Positions 47,580 through 62,700 are shown, numbered from the stretch's first letter. The stretch: 64,000 nt of DNA from Cynocephalus volans (GCF_027409185.1 NC_084469.1:34958293-35022292), one strand, 5' to 3'. Notes: generated from the sequence alone by a model not told the origin. Numbers and translations: made by a program.

Positions 47580-47736
47580 ATGTCCAGCAAAGCTGAGAAG
47601 AAGCAGCGAGTGAGTGGCCGGGGAGGTTCCCGGGCGGGGCGAGCTGCTCAGGCCGCTCTGGCTGCACAGAGGGCAGAGAATGCCTCGCCCGCCAGCGAGC
47701 TGGAGACCCAGCACGAGCCCCTCAAGGAGGAGCCTG
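47580..47736 (+). CDS. DNAH2: DNAH2 coding exon 1
   Basis: Residues 1-53. The exon starts at 47566 after TGCAG, giving 14 nt of 5'UTR here. Protein MSSKAEKKQRVSGRGGSRAG to LKEEP. Donor GTAGGTAC. It is rich in Arg, Ala and Glu and poorly conserved. Confidence 0.93.
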
Positions 47737-50700
47737 GTAGGTACTTGATGGATCAGGGTGTGCTTAGAAGTTGAGGGTGGGGGAGACTGGAGGGGCTTGG
47801 AGGCAGAATGTTTGTATTTCAGGAGAGTCTTAGGGCTGGAGAGCAGGTTCTGCTGCTTCTAGGCAAGAAGCAGGGGCTAAGTCCCCCCAGCCGAGGGGTT
47901 CAGCAGAATCTCAGCCCTGCTGCTGGGTCCCTTTTTTGTGGGTCCTCCTCCTGGCCAGCCTCGTACTTGTTCTCTCTGTCTTAAAATTTCCCACCAATGC
48001 ACCGGGAGTTCACCAGCATATCCTTCCTCTAGCCTCTTCCTCTTTATTTCAAGCGTTCCTGGTTGTCTCTGCCCCACTGAAGAGGGTTTGATCTTTTCCT
48101 TTTTCGCATTTTCACCCTGGGTGGCAAAACAAATAATGTTTTTCTCCCATTAAGCCCATCACCATGGAGACTCCGCCTGCTTTGCCACCCTTTGAATCCT
48201 AAACCCTGCTGATACTTTCTACCATCTGTTTAAAACTCTGGTATCTCCGCCCTCATCTGGCAGGGACTTGGTAGACTGCAGAGGTTCAGGTTTATGGCGA
48301 CAGGAAAAGAAGTCTAGATCAAGGGAGAAAAGAGTTTAAAGAAGCTGCCTCCTGTGGCTTTGATCTGGGGGATTACTTTCCTGTAGGTGAGTGGTAGCCA
48401 GTAGGGTTGGAAGGTTTTTTGTAGCTGTTGCTGTCACTGGGCTCTCTGTTAGAGCACTGGCCAGTGTAGACAGGACTGTGGCCTAAGCATAGACCTCCCT
48501 TTATACCTGGGGCTCCTTTACACTGCTAGCAGCCTGTCAAGATAGAAATAGAACCACCTTTTAATATTAAAGGGAGAGATTAAGCATGACCGTGGGAGAA
48601 AAGTCCAGGGACAAAGGAACCTGCCCTAGCATCTGGGACCTTAGCAATGTGCAAAATTTTTCTTAGTTCTCAAGTGCTGAGTTTAAAGCAGTTTAAAATG
48701 GGACTGGATGGGCCTTATAACACTAAGGTCATGGGTTCAGATCCCTATACTGGCCAGCCACCAAAAAAAATAAAATAGGACCAGCTCCTAGAAGCTGGGT
48801 ACCAGGAGGAGTAGGGAGAGTTAAGATGGAAGGCCAAGAGTTGGGTTTAGAGAATCCTCTGGGTGGGGAGGAAGGGGAAGGAGCTTCCAAATGAATGCAC
48901 TGAACTTCAAATATTCAAATATCAAGGATCTCTATCTCCTCCAGCTCTAAGCCTTCTTTTTTTTTTTTGTGGCTGGTGCAGGGATCCAAACCCTTGACCT
49001 TGGTATTATCAACACCATGAGAGAGAGCTAACTGGCCAGCCCTGAAAGTTTTTTTCCCCCAAAGTTTGGCACTTAAATTTATTTGGTGGTAAAACCTAAC
49101 CTAAGCTGACATGAAGGTATTTAGAGTCTGTTTAAGCCACTTAGTATATTCATATGTTTCACTGCAGAAATACACATACTCTTAAAAGTGCAATTGTTAA
49201 GTGCTGTTCTAGAGCCTGTGGAAGAGGGATTACATACCATTGGATATTACATTCCATGTTACAATTTTAAATTCTGAAATATACCTGACCCCAGGGGTTT
49301 TAGATAAGGGATTGTAGACTTGCATTTCAGGCAAAACAGAAAAAGTATAGAGAATAATATAAGAGCACTCATGTACCCACCACCCAGTATAAGAATAAAT
49401 TGTGACAGTAACAAGTGAATACCTGTTTGCCCGTCCTCTGCTTCTCCAGAGGTCGCCACTATCCTGGTTTGCTGTTTATCATTCTCAAGCTGCTTTTTAA
49501 ATTTTTACTGCCCATATCCATGAACATCACATGCTATTATGGTATTGCATGGTTTATTTATTTATTTATTTAACCCTTGACTTGGTGTTATCAGCACCAC
49601 ACTCTCCTGAGTGAGCCACAAGCCGGCCCCATGTTTTAGACTTTATTTATGCCAATCATATTATAGGAGACAAAACCAGTTTACTCTTGAGATTGTCTTA
49701 GCGTCCCTCTCCTGACCTGGTTCCTGTCTGAAATCTGGAATGCCAGTAGTTTTCCCAAGAGAGTTAGTTGGACCCTTCAACTCATCGGTAAGCTCCTGGA
49801 ATGGCCTATTCCATCTTTTCATGACTTCCTTCCTTAGCCTCTGCATCTCATTTCCCTCTTAGGTTTCCTTTCTGGAAGTCACAGTGTCCTATTCCCCAGA
49901 AGCTTTTCATTCTATTTCAATTGTTCCTTCCTCATTTCAGCCCATGGGGGATGAGAAACCCACCCATTTTACCCCAGTCTCCTGTGTGAGCGGCAGATCA
50001 GGAGGCAGAAAAACAGAACCTCCTGGGTTCCATGGGAGTCCAGAGTGCCTGTGGTGGCATTAAACGCCCAGCAGCCTGGTGATTTGGAGAAGGGTTGGTT
50101 CCTGTGGGCCTCAGCTTCTCCATAGGAAGAGAACTGGGGGGGAAGAATGGAAGGACAGAAACTGGATGCTTGGACTAACCTCAGTACTAACTGCCTTTGT
50201 TCTACTACCTCCCTGCCTCCCTGCCCTGCCCCAGTCAACTTTCTTTATTAAATTGAGAGATAGGCTGGACAGTTAGCTCAGCTGGTTAGAGTGTGGTGCT
50301 GATAACACCAGGGTCTAGGGTGTGATCCCTGTATTGGCCAGCCACGGGGGAAAAAAAAAAATCGAGAGATAATTCACTTACTATAAAATTTACTCTTAAA
50401 GTATACAATTCAGTGTTTTTTTGTATATTCACAAAGCTGTGCAACGGTCACCATCATCTAATTTTAGAACATTTTCGTCCCCCAAGCCTCTTGAGAAATT
50501 GGCACTAGATGACTCCTATGTCTTTACTTCTAAGTTGCATCAGAGCCTCTCCTTTTAGCAGTCACTTACCATTCCTCTTTCCCCTCTGATCCTGGGAAAC
50601 ACCTCTTTTCTGTCTTCATGCATGTGCCTATGCTTGACCTTTCATGTAAACGGAGTCATAAAACTTGTGGTCTTTTGTGACTAGTTTCTTTCCACTTAGC

Positions 50701-53700
50701 ATAACGTTTTCAAGGTTTACCTGTGTTACACCTTCATTCCTTTTTAGGGCCAAATAATATTCCACTATATGTACACACTGTGTTCTGTTTTTAGCCCTCT
50801 AGTGGATTCCAATTTGTTTATCCATTCAGCTGTTAATGGACACGTGGGTTGTTTCCACCTTTTGCCTGTTGTGAATAATGCTGCTGTGAACACGGGCATA
50901 CAAAAATCTCTTTGAGTCTCTGTTGTCAAGTCTCTTGGGTATATGCTTAGAAGTGGAATTGCTGGGGTTATATGGTGTCTATGTTTAACATTCTAAGGAA
51001 TGTCTTTATTTTTGTATCTTTATTCTTCCCAGAGCCAATGTTGGAGGAACCTGAAGTACAGCAAGAAGAATTAGTGGAACCTGAGGTGGAAGTGGTAGGC
51101 TTGGGACTTCCCTGAGGCCACTATTCCTCCCTAACGACTGGTGAATCAAAGGATCGCTTGTGGAATGGTGTAGCAGGAATTCTCTCTAATGGGTTCCTTC
51201 CTAAGTACTCTCTGCTGGTAGCCTGCTCACCACAAATCCAGTTCATTGAGTAAAGGAGGAAGTTATCCATGTCCCTTCCAAGAGAGGAAGGCTTTACGTG
51301 AGGACCAGGTCTTTTAGCTACCTTCCCTTCTCTCCCCACCTTGGGTCAAATTGTGACAAGCTCCTGTCAGTTGTTAGTGTGAACATCTTGAACACGTTGA
51401 ACAAGCTGGACAGATATTATCCTAATTGGATACTAATTTCCAAGACGTTCTGTTTCCTTCTTCCTTCAGCTCTCTCCTTTGGCTGAAGAATTTACTCCTT
51501 CAACCATTTAGCTCCTTCAACTGCCTTGAGAAATTGGCATTCAATAACCCCTGCATCTTCTTTTATTTATTTATTTTTACCCCTTCATCTTTACTTCCAT
51601 GTTGTATCAGAGCCCAGCCATACTCATAGTTACGTGGGTGAGAAGAATAAGTAGAGTGGTGACCTTGAAATTTTTTAACAAAAGAGAGAAAAGTGATAAT
51701 TACCCATTAAAGAGAAAATTGGAAGGGACAGAAAAGTAAAACAAAGAAAGGGAAAATAAGACTCATAGTGTCACTGCCCAGACACAACCAAGGTTAATAT
51801 TTTGATACATGTCTTTCCTTTCTGGGCATAGGTTTGCAGTTGGTTTTTGTATAATCCTGACTGTACGATATATTACAATTTTGTATTAAGTTTTTTTTAC
51901 AAAATATTTTATCATTCCTATATTATATTCTTATGTTTTATATGCTTTTTGTAAACACCATTTTTAATGGCTGTATAGTGTTCTACATCTTAGACGCATG
52001 TACATAATTCAACCATCACTGTTGGACATTTTGCCATTTCTAATCTTTTACTCTCATAATAGTACTATGATGAATATTATAGATAAAATGAACGCTTTTG
52101 AAATACTTCATATTTTCTTAAGATAGATTCCTGTGCATGGAGTTGTCAAACCAAAGTGTAAAGAGCATTGCTAATGCGTTTGACACATAATGCCAAGCTG
52201 CTTTCCAAACCGATTGTCACTTTTGCCCTCACACTGGCAACAAACCCTTTCCAGACCTGGGTGTTATCAATTTACCGAGGCTTTAAAGAAATGGTAGGCA
52301 AGAAATGATGCCTTTGTTATTTTTATTTGTATTTATTTATTTATTTTTTAAAGATGACCGGTAAGGGGATCTTAACCCTTGACTTGGTGTTGTCAGCACC
52401 ACGTGCACCCAGTGAGCAACCGGCCATCCCTATATGGGATCCGAAGCCGTGGCCTTGGTGTTATCAGCACCACACTCTCCCAAGTGAGCCACGGGCCGGC
52501 CCTATTTGTATTTTTTAAATTTCAGGTGAAACTGAACATTTATTCATATTTGCATTTTCTCATATTTGCATTTTTATGACATGACATGTCTATTCATGTC
52601 TGTTTGTCCATTTATTTATTGAGGTATTAGTGTTTTTCTCATTGGTTCATCCCCGTATATACATAGGACAGATTTTAGGTCGTTGTCTATTAAATTTCTT
52701 GTCCTGGAAACTTTAAGTGAGAGAGAATCTTCCTTATTTTCCAGGAGTACTGGGGGAAGGATGGGATGACTTCTCATGTTCACTGAGCTATATCTTCGTA
52801 TCTTCTAGTTTCCTTAATTTATTTAGTTCTACAGATTAGTTTTTTTCTTGCCACCAGTTAAAATTTATTTTCCATCTAATCTCTTTGCTCTTTGGTGTTT
52901 TTCTAGTCTCCCCACCCCCACTTCTTCCTTACTGCTGTGCCAATTGTCTTTTACCCAGTGTCTTACACTTACTTCAGTGTCCCGAGGGGCTGCCACATGA
53001 AGAAATTGCTCTTGTACCCTTCTCTCCTTCCCAGCTCATCATCTCCCTGCTCCTAACTGCTTGATCTTGACTAATATCCTACGCATTCCCTCAAGTCACT
53101 TTTACCTTTGAGGTTGAGGGTTGCTTGATAGTGCATTTTTATAAACCGCAGGCATAAATGAAATATTTGGGAAGATAGTAAACCCTAGTTTTCCTCTATA
53201 TTTTTCTCTCTTTTTTTGGCAGCTGGCCAGTATGGGTATTTGAGCCTTTGGCCTTAGTGTTGTCAATGCTGTGCTCTAACAACTGAGCTAACCGGTCAGC
53301 CTCTGATTGTTCTTTTTTTACTCTTAGAGGCAAGAGAATTTTATTGTGTCATTTCTTCAAAAGCTCGAAGCCTGTCATTCAGTTCCTCCTGAGCTTTCTC
53401 CTCGCCGTCTGAACCGGGCTGGCTTTTCCTCTCATCTCCCACGCCCTCACATGTGAGCGTGGGAGGGACAGGTGACTCATCCTAGACGGCTGTACCAACT
53501 TGGGCTCTCTGCCTGCTTTCTTCCTGCAGAAGCCCCTTTTCCTCTCCCGGGCGATGCTGACAGGACTGGCGGATGCTGTGTGGACAGAGGAGCACGATGC
53601 CATTCTGGAACGCTTTGTCCGGGACCCTGCAGAGTCCATCCTCACCATCTTCATTGACTCCTGTTTTGGGCTGAAGCTGGAACTGGGCATGCCTGTACAC

Positions 53701-56700
53701 GTGAGTCCCCTCCTTTCCCAGATCAAAAGTGGTCTTACAGGGAGCCGAGGGCTCTGTGTGTGTCTGTCATCAAGTCTTGTTCTTTCCCGTGCCCAAGGCC
53801 TGTTGAGCCCGTCTGTGTGTCTGGCACCCTACTTGGTGGCAGGGATAACAGAGAATGATGAGGCAGGGTTTTGCTTTTGATGATATCATGGTCGAGTAGG
53901 GAAAACAGACATTTAAACAAATATTTACTATAATTTGAGATGCGTGGGCAAAGCTTTATAGGAGCTTTATGGGAACAGGTAGTGGAGCGGGTGGAATTCT
54001 GGGTATTGATGGTGGAGGTGATATTTGAGCTGGGGATGAAGGGTAAGTAGGATTTCATCAAAACTAGGTAAGAGCTATTCAGTAAAGAGCACTGTATGTA
54101 CAAAGGAAAGAGGAGTTGTGAGAAATGACACTGAAAAGGTAGGGTGGGTGAGCTTGCGAAGGGCCTTGTAGATTATGCTAAAGAATTTGGCCTCTGTCCC
54201 AGAGAGAGCTATTGAAGTCTTTTATGGTTTAGATAGATAACTATTTCAACAATGTGGAGGCTACATTAGAGAAGGATAAACCTAGGGTAGGGAGACAGTT
54301 AGAAGACAGATATATAGTAAAATGTTAGTGGTGGAATCTGGGTGGAGGGTGTACAGGTCATGATTGTAAAATTCTTTTAACTTTTTTGTGTATTTGAAAA
54401 ATGTTGAAATAAAATGTTGAAAAAGAAAAAGGCTATTGCTTTGCTCTTTTTGGGAGCACATGCACAAAAATTGAAATTATAATGAAGGTTAGCATGGCCC
54501 TCTGTGACAATGACACAATTTGTGAAGCATTTCCTGTTAAACAAAGGCAAACAGGCTATGGCTTTTTCCTGTGTATTGGCAATAATCAGTCACAAGACCT
54601 AGTGAAAAGAAGATTTCTTTTACAAAAGGAATAAAACTTTGCAAAAATATCTATTTAATATAAATATTTAATGTTAAAGTAGGGGCCGGCCTGTGGCTCA
54701 CTTGGGAGAGTGCAGTGCTGATAACACCCACGCCACAGGTTCGGATCCTATATAGGGATGGCCGGTTAGCTCACTGGCTGAGCATGGTGCTGACAACACC
54801 AAGCCAAGGGTTGAGATCCCCTTACTGGTCATCTTTAAAAAAAAAAAATGTTAAAGTAGGATTTATATGAAAGGAAACAACTTTGTTACATACCATGAAA
54901 GAAGATTTGAGTAAATGGTGAGCCATATCCTGTTTTTGAATGGGATCTTAGTAGTATAAAGATCATTTAATCTAAAAAAAGTATCATTGTGGCTGGCCGA
55001 TTAGTTCAGTTGGTTAGAGTACAACCTTGAAATACCAAGGTCAAGGGTTTGGCTCCCTGTACCAACCAGCAGCCAAGAAAAAAAAAAGTATCATTTTAAT
55101 GCAACTCCAGTAACAACGCACAAATGCCACAGTCCCTAGATTCCTTGTGTAAAGGATTTAAAAATATATCCAGAAAGATGCATGAAAATAACACTGATAA
55201 AGATGAAGGAAAGTAATGGAGGAGACTTGTGAATATGAAAATATTTTATTAAACTACAGTAATTAAAACAGTTTTACTGAAGCAGGAATATACATTACAA
55301 GCAACAGTACAGAAACATAGGAAGTACAAAAATATACATTTATAAGCAGCCGTACAGACACATATGAAATATAGAAAATAGAATGTACAGAAACAGATAA
55401 GTAGGCATTTTCTATTAAAACTGGCATTTAAAAATCTGTGGGGAAAGATGGATTATTCAATGAATAGAATTAGGAAACGTGGAAGACGAAGTTTTTCAAT
55501 TAAAAAAAAAATCTATTTAGCTTGCTGAAATACATTCTAAATCGATTACAGACTTGATTGTATTCTCCTGGGTTGAGATAGCCAACTGAAACATCCTTTA
55601 AAAATTATTACCCTTGAGGGCCGGCCTGTGGCTCACTCGGGAGAGTGTGGTGCTGAGAACACCAAGGCCGCGAGTTCAGGTCCTGTATAGGGATGGCCGG
55701 TTGGCTCACTGGCTGAGCGTGGTGCTGACAACACCAAGCCAAGGGTTGAGATCCCCTTACCGGTCATCTTTAAAAAAAAAAAAAAAAGAAAAAAATTATT
55801 ACCCTTGAATACTTGATAAAATGAGCAAAAAGTAAAACCAGCAAAAAATAAAAAAAAAAAACAACCGACAAACAAAAACCACACACAAGAACCCCCAAGA
55901 GTAAATAAACAAGGAAAGAAGCTTAATCTAATCTAATAAACTTTAAAAATGTAAACAAATAATATTAATAATAATAATTTAAAAAGGATGACTAATGAAA
56001 AGCACATGCACTGAGTCCTTCCCCCAGGATTGGTTGCACTCCAGCTAGATAGAGGGAACCTTAGAGTTAACAAAATCTCAAAAGAGAGAAAGAATTTGGT
56101 GTTTTTAACAAAGATTTTTCACTGCCTTAAATTAGCCTTAATTACCTGACCATCCCCTGATGCAATTCTCTTAGGCTAAAGAAAAAGAAAACATAAAATA
56201 CCCAGCCCTTTCAATTTAATTTTGAGGGACAAAATAAACTGTCCCTCACAGTGGAACGTCAAGAAATCACCCACAGTACGCTAGAGACAAAAGAATGAAT
56301 TTACAGAGCTTCCCAAGCATGAGCAAAATGAAAAGAAATTACATGGCAACTGCAAGCATGTTACATCAAGGGAGAAAAAGAAGGAACAGAGCATGTAAAA
56401 GAGGAAAACATAACTGAATGAACAGAAGGAAATTCCTCACGACGGCATCCTGTTATAGTACAACTTAATAAGAACGGAATTTGATTTTAAACAAAGCTGA
56501 AAGATGAAATGATATAATATGAGAATGAGATCAAAGATTGCAGATTTTAGGAAATAAATAAAACAGCATGTTACAAAACTGCTAGGTTGGAAACAGCAAG
56601 GAACTGAATAGCTATTGCTGAAAATCCTATCATGGACATAGAGAGGCTCGAGGTAATCACAGTGTATGCAGAAGAAAAAGCCAAAGACATTAACACAATT

Positions 56701-59700
56701 AGAGAGATGCTAATACGTATGAAAGACATAGATGATTAGTGTAGAGCCAACAAATGAAACAATATAAATTTAAATATATATGTATATATAAATTTAAAGA
56801 TAAAATACAAAGAATTTTCCTGAAATGCAGAAGGAACTGGATCTGAGAATCAAAAGGACACACTGTATTCCACAAAATTTGCTACACAATGTTAAAGGTC
56901 AATACACGTCTTAGTTAAGCTACTAAAATTTGAGGTAACTAATTCTTTAGGAACATCACCTATGTGGTGTTCCTGCCAAGAAAATTTACCTTGATCTAAT
57001 AATGAGGAGACAATCATCAGATCAATCCAAATTAAGATACATTTTGGGAAAATCTGGCCTGGACTGCTAGAAATATCAGTGCCATGAAAGAAAGAAAAGG
57101 CTGGGGAATTGTTCAAAATTAAAGGACACTAAGGAGACATGACCATGTGTGATCCTGAATTGGACCCTGGATCGGAAAAAAAACAGCATGAAAGGGCGTT
57201 GTTTGGACTATTGGGGAAAATTGAAAATAGCCTGTATATTATATAAAGTTTTGTATAAAGTTAAATTTTCTCCCTGTACTAGCCATCTGCCAGGAACAAA
57301 AGAAAACAAAGTTAAACTTTCCGAGTGTGATAATTACAGTGTCGGGTATGTTGGAGAATGTCCTCACTTTTAGGAGATATGAAGGTACTCCAAGAAGTTT
57401 GTGGAACCATAGAACTAAAAGATAATACAAATCTTTCCGTGAACTTTTTGAAAACCCCTCATATATGCTGAAGTATTTAAGGGTGTAGTATCATCATGTC
57501 TGCTGCTAACTCTCAAGGCTCAGCTGAGTTGGGGAGAGAGAGCGAGAACTTGCAAATATGGCAAAACGTTAAGAGTTCATGAGTCTAGATGAAGGGTATG
57601 TTGTTGTTCATTGTACTTTCCTTGCAACTTTTCTATGGGCTGGAATTTTTTAAAATAAAATTTTGGGAAAGAAGTAGGCCCTTCATCAGAGGACCAAATT
57701 ATCTACCAAGGGGAAACATCAGGTTGGTCTCAGATTTCTCTGAACATCCAGCCATTCCTATGGAGTTCTCCTGGAGAGACAGTGTGACTCGGGGGGTATT
57801 ATTCCCAGCCAAGATGTTCAAGAATATATATCATTTATTTATTTTTGGTGGGTGGTGGGTATGGGGATTCGAACCTGTGACCTAAGGCTGCATTCTAACC
57901 ACCTGAGCTAACCGGCCAGCCCCAGGGTATTCAAGTACAGAGGCAACAAACAGGCAGTCGTTTTCAATTTTTAAAGAATCCCATTTAAAAAAACACAAAA
58001 ATGACACCAACTGAAATCAAGTCAATTAAGAAATGAACCAAATAAATAATTCAGGAATAGAGAATCGGTGAACATTCAATTTATTTAAAGAACTAATACT
58101 AAGTTATGCTAGGAAATTATAATTCTATTACAGAATATGAATGTTATAAACCTGGACAATGTCAAAATAATACTATAACAAAAATAGGGAAATGGTAGGA
58201 AAATGAGAGGGGGTATGAGGATGTTAATCCCTTTATCTTTCAAAGCAGTGAGTCCATAGAACTTAAAATTGAAAGGTAGTGAGAAAACTCTTAAAATTTT
58301 TTATAATCTCTCTTAAAACCTTAGGAATCTTCTGGGAAGAAATCTCCTTTCTGGGTGAAGAAATATTTATTTGAAGCTCAACAATTCCTCTATATCTACT
58401 TAAATTTCTTTTTGTTCTATAAAATTCAAGTGACATTAAAGTTAATACTTTTAACCGAAAATAGAATAATCCTATTTTAAAATAAATACTTAAATTAATC
58501 TTTCTGTACATATGTATCTATAGAAAAATGTCTGGAATGTTTTCTCTAATGTTAACAATATTAGTTTCTGGGCGGTGGAATTTTAGATGATGTTACCTTT
58601 ATCTTTGTACTCTTCTGCATTGTTTTGGTTATTTATAATCAATATATGCCATCTTAACAAAAATAATAGTTGCTAAATTTTTTAAAAAGTGGACACAGAA
58701 TGTCAAGTTTTTTTGGGGTAGTGGGAAGATGGATGCTTATTAGTTTTTTCTTTGTGCTTTATTTTCAGTTTTATTTATTTATTTATTTATTTTTAAAGAT
58801 GACAGGTAAGGGGATCTTAACCCTTGACTTGGTGTTGTCAGCACCACGCCCAGCCAGTGAGCGAACTGGCCATCCCTATATAGGGATCCGAACCCATGGC
58901 CTTGGTGTTATCAGCACCGCACTCTCCCGAGTGAGCCACAGGCCAGCCCTTATTTTTAGTTTTTAAAATTAAAAAAAATTGTAAAGAGCAGTTAGAAAAA
59001 CACTAAAGAAAAGAAAAAACAGGTGAATATGATCTTACGGTGGGAATGGCCTTTTTAAGCATGCAGAAGACAGAACTTTTAAAAGTTTTATATTTAAGTA
59101 CATGATAGTTATACATTTCCGAATGTAAATAACAACAAAAAATCATCGTAAGCAAAACTGAAGGATAAATGAAAAATTGAGGAAAAAGTATATGCAACCA
59201 GAATGACAATTATCTCTTACTTCTAATCATTCTCCCTCCTGATTTTCCCATGGCTGAAATGCTTCATGCATCCATCCTTTTCTTCCACACATCTGTTCAT
59301 CCATCCATCCATCCATCATTAATTGAGCAACTACTATGTGCCAGGCACTGGGCTAGATTTTGGAGCCAAGTTGGACAAAATACACAATCCCTACCCTCAA
59401 AGCATGCTCTCTGTATTTCCTCTCCACATCTCTGGGTATAGAATCTTCTATGTCCCTGAAAAGAACAGGAAGTACTTCATGGCACTTACATTTAGAGAAG
59501 GATCAGGATACGCTAAGGGTCTGTGATAAAGAACTCAGCCAGTCTTTCATGACTGGAGCTTCGGATTCCTTTGAGTGTCATGACTCGGCCTGAAGACTGA
59601 ACCCTAATCTGCTGTCTTTCATGCAGACGCAGAACCAGATTGTCTACTTCATTCGCCGGGCACCGATCCCCATCACTCCTGAGAACTTTCAGGCAACTGT

Positions 59701-62700
59701 GCAGTATGGAACAGTGCGGGGTTCCTACATCCCGGCCCTGCTTCGACTGCTCAGTGGTGTCTATGCCCCTCAGATCTTTGCAAACACAACTTGGCCTGAG
59801 AGCATTCGAAATCATTTTGCTTCTCATCTGCACAGGTTCTTGGCCTCCCTGACAGGTGAGTGGGAAGGCTGGAGTGGCTGGTTTATCTTTAGTGCCCTAC
59901 TAACCATAGGTGCGGAGGGTAGAGGATTAATCCTGACTGCCTAGGTTGCCTGGCACAGAGTAGCTACTCAGTATGTGTTTGTTGAGTGAGGGTGGCCTAG
60001 GTACAGAATCTGCCTTCTAATCCAGATACACTTTTCTGCTGTAGAACTGGTTGGCCAGACCAGTCCCCTGCTTAAACTTAGAATTGGAAATTTCTAAGAG
60101 TATATGTGGGGTAAGATGAAATGTAGGTGGTGTGGGGGCAGTGGGGGACTTGCATGTATCATGGTAGAGAGCGTTGAGGGATGGTACAGATCTGTGACCT
60201 GATTTTATGGCAACTTCTTGTTATACCTCCATGAAGTTTCCCTCTTATCTACTGTCATTTCTCCTCTTGATACCAAAAAAGTATGAGTCATGGTTTCTCC
60301 TGCCTGCTCTCCTGAAATGCATATACTTCCTGAACCCCCCAACCATCATCAAGCACGATTGATACTGGGGCAGCAAAAACTCAACCCCTCTGTGAACTTC
60401 CATGGTCCTTTCCTTTCCTTAGACACTCGGTACAAACTAGAAGGGCACACTGTCCTCTACATCCCCTCAGAAGCCATGAACATGAAGCCCGAGGTGGTAG
60501 TTAAGGACAAAGAGCTGGTGCAGCGGCTAGAGAGTAAGTGGTTGGCATTGCCAGTGTCTGGCGGGGACTGCAGGGGAGAGGAAAAGGGGCAGCCCCGATG
60601 CTGCAAAGGAGTTGGGTAGGAGGGATGTGGAAGGTGGGGAGGAAAGGACAGAATTGGGGAGAAGTATAAAGAAATGCAAGAGGTTTTGTACTCTTCTCCA
60701 CAGCCTCCATGATCCACTGGACCCGGCAGATAAAGGAGGTGCTCAGTGCCCAGGAGACTGTGGAGACAGGAGAGAATTTGGGTCCCTTGGAGGAGATTGA
60801 GTTCTGGCGCAACCGATGCATGGACCTGTCTGGCATCAGTAAGCAGTTGGTGAAGCAGGGAGTGAAACATATCCAGTCCATCCTACACCTTGCCAAGTCG
60901 TCCTATTTGGCACCCTTTATGAAACTGGCCAAGCAGATCCAGGTTTGTGAGTAGATCAAAGGTGGAGGCTTAGCAAAATGTGGGCCATCGTTGGAATGAT
61001 ACAGGGGGCTAAGAAGAGGGAACCAAGGTAATCATCATAGCATAGACTGATCCAGCCAGTGTTTGGACTTGTACCTGTGGGGCAGTGTAAAAGTAGCTTA
61101 CAGGGTTTCTCAGGAGCTCACTCTTTAGATAGGCAGATGTCTAGTTAGTCAAGTACCCTCTGTGAGTCCAACCCCTGAAATCCAGCTGAGAAAATAAGAC
61201 TTACACAAAATAGGATTACTAGATGGCATGGGAACCAAAGACGAGCCCATGTGGTTCAGTCAAGAAAGTGACAAGAGCTGGCCGATTAGCTCAGTTGGTT
61301 AGAGCACAGCCTTCTAACCCCAAGGTCATGGGCTTGATTCCTCTGGTGCATGATCCCCGTGACACAAGCCAGCCACCAAAACAAACAAACAAAAAGTTAC
61401 AAGATAAACACTTTTAGAAAAAATAAATTTGATGTAATATGACAAATATGACATACGTTACATTAGTGCTGGGTCACACAGAAGATCAGAGTGGTCTGTA
61501 GAAGACTGAGATGGAAGACCTCTCTTCCTAGGTGAAATTTTCAGCTAGGTGCTAAGGGAATTGAGCCATAACCAGCTGGAGAAGTCCACAGCCCTGGTGG
61601 AGAACAGGGCAGTGAAGGGGACTGGGTGACAGCTGTGGGGACAAATGGGAGTGATGTCCAGCCAGTCATCAACAGCTATGGAGTGTTCACTTTGCACAGA
61701 ATTCTGAATTCAACGGGAGAAAATAGAGGAATAGACACAAAATCTGGACTTGAGGAATTCCCAGTCTGGTGGGGGAGATGGAACGCACACATAAGAAAAG
61801 ACATAGAAACACTCTTATAGAAAGTAGTAAATGAATAAAAGTTGGTATGTGCAAACTCTGGTCCTGGAGGGTTGCAGAGACCTGAAATGATTGCTGCCAC
61901 GTAGGGCTACTTGGGAGGGCTTCCTAGTAGAGGCAAATTGGGATGGGGTTCAAGATGGATTAAAAAATGCTGGTTTTGAACCAGTTCTATCCAGTGGATA
62001 AACCTACTCCCGGTTTCTCTTTCCTGGCAGGATGGCTCTTGTCAAGCACAGTCAAACCTGACCTTCTTGTCAATCCTGAAGGAACCTTACCAGGAGCTGG
62101 CTTCCGTGCGGCCTAAGGACATCTCTAGTAAGCTTCCTAAGCTGATCGCTCTCATCCGCATCATCTGGGTCAACTCTCCCCACTACAACACCCGGGAGAG
62201 ACTGACGTCCCTCTTCCGAAAGGTGTGTGTGTGCAGAGGGTGGGTGGAGGGTTTTCAGAGGGTGGCCACGTTGACAGAGTTCTGAGATTCTGAAGCGGTG
62301 GAATTCACTTGGCAGAAGATCTGCAGGAGGAATATAGTGAGAGTTGCCCTTCAGCTCAGACAGAGACTAAAGCCTTCATCAGCGTTATTGATGCTCAGAG
62401 TTGGGGCCTGGGCTGGAGTTTTAGTTTCCAGATGGAAGTAGCTTAGGCAGGAAGAGGGGCTTTGAGAAGGGGAGTTGATGGAGCGAGGGGGAGGGAGGCA
62501 GAAAGGACGGACTCCCAGGCTGAGTTGTGCAGGAGGGGAAGACCGTCTTTTCCTCATTTCCCAAGCTGGAGACCGCAGTGGGGGAGAGGTAGATTTAGGA
62601 AGGAACACCAGCTCTTGAGGAGCAGGGCCTGGTGCATTTCATTGGGGTGACAGTGCCAAAGAGAAGGAGAAAGGATGATGAGCTGAGAGCTTCCTGGACA

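Larger units (their letters stand above)
47737..51032 (+). other. DNAH2: DNAH2 intron 1 (after first coding exon)
   Basis: 3.3 kb with SINE pieces at 48710, 48957, 49573 and 50262, and an old L1 3' region read on the minus strand at about 50370-50990. No exon seen. Confidence 0.8.
51095..53529 (+). other. DNAH2: DNAH2 intron 2
   Basis: 2.4 kb, AT-rich, with degraded L1-like sequence at about 51660-52280 and SINEs at 52335 and 53213. No exon seen. Confidence 0.78.
53701..59626 (+). other. DNAH2: DNAH2 intron 3 (5.9 kb)
   Basis: 53880-54340 looks like an old diverged repeat. Next are a U6 pseudogene (54437), SINEs (54682, 54989, 55618, 57836, 58770), long AT-rich sequence, an L1 3' end (56880-57660) and a mariner-type element inside it. 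55090-56880 and 57960-58770 are AT-rich with no recognised feature. No exon seen. Confidence 0.78.

Noticed and set aside
53341-53460. Extra DNAH2 exon before 53530
   Set aside because: An open stretch exists (AAGCTCGAAGCCTGTCATTC region) but has no match to the human N-terminus, and phases already close without it.
61277-61393. tRNA-Ile gene
   Set aside because: This and the other similar copies have A-tails, mutated stems and target duplications. They are SINEs, not tRNA genes.
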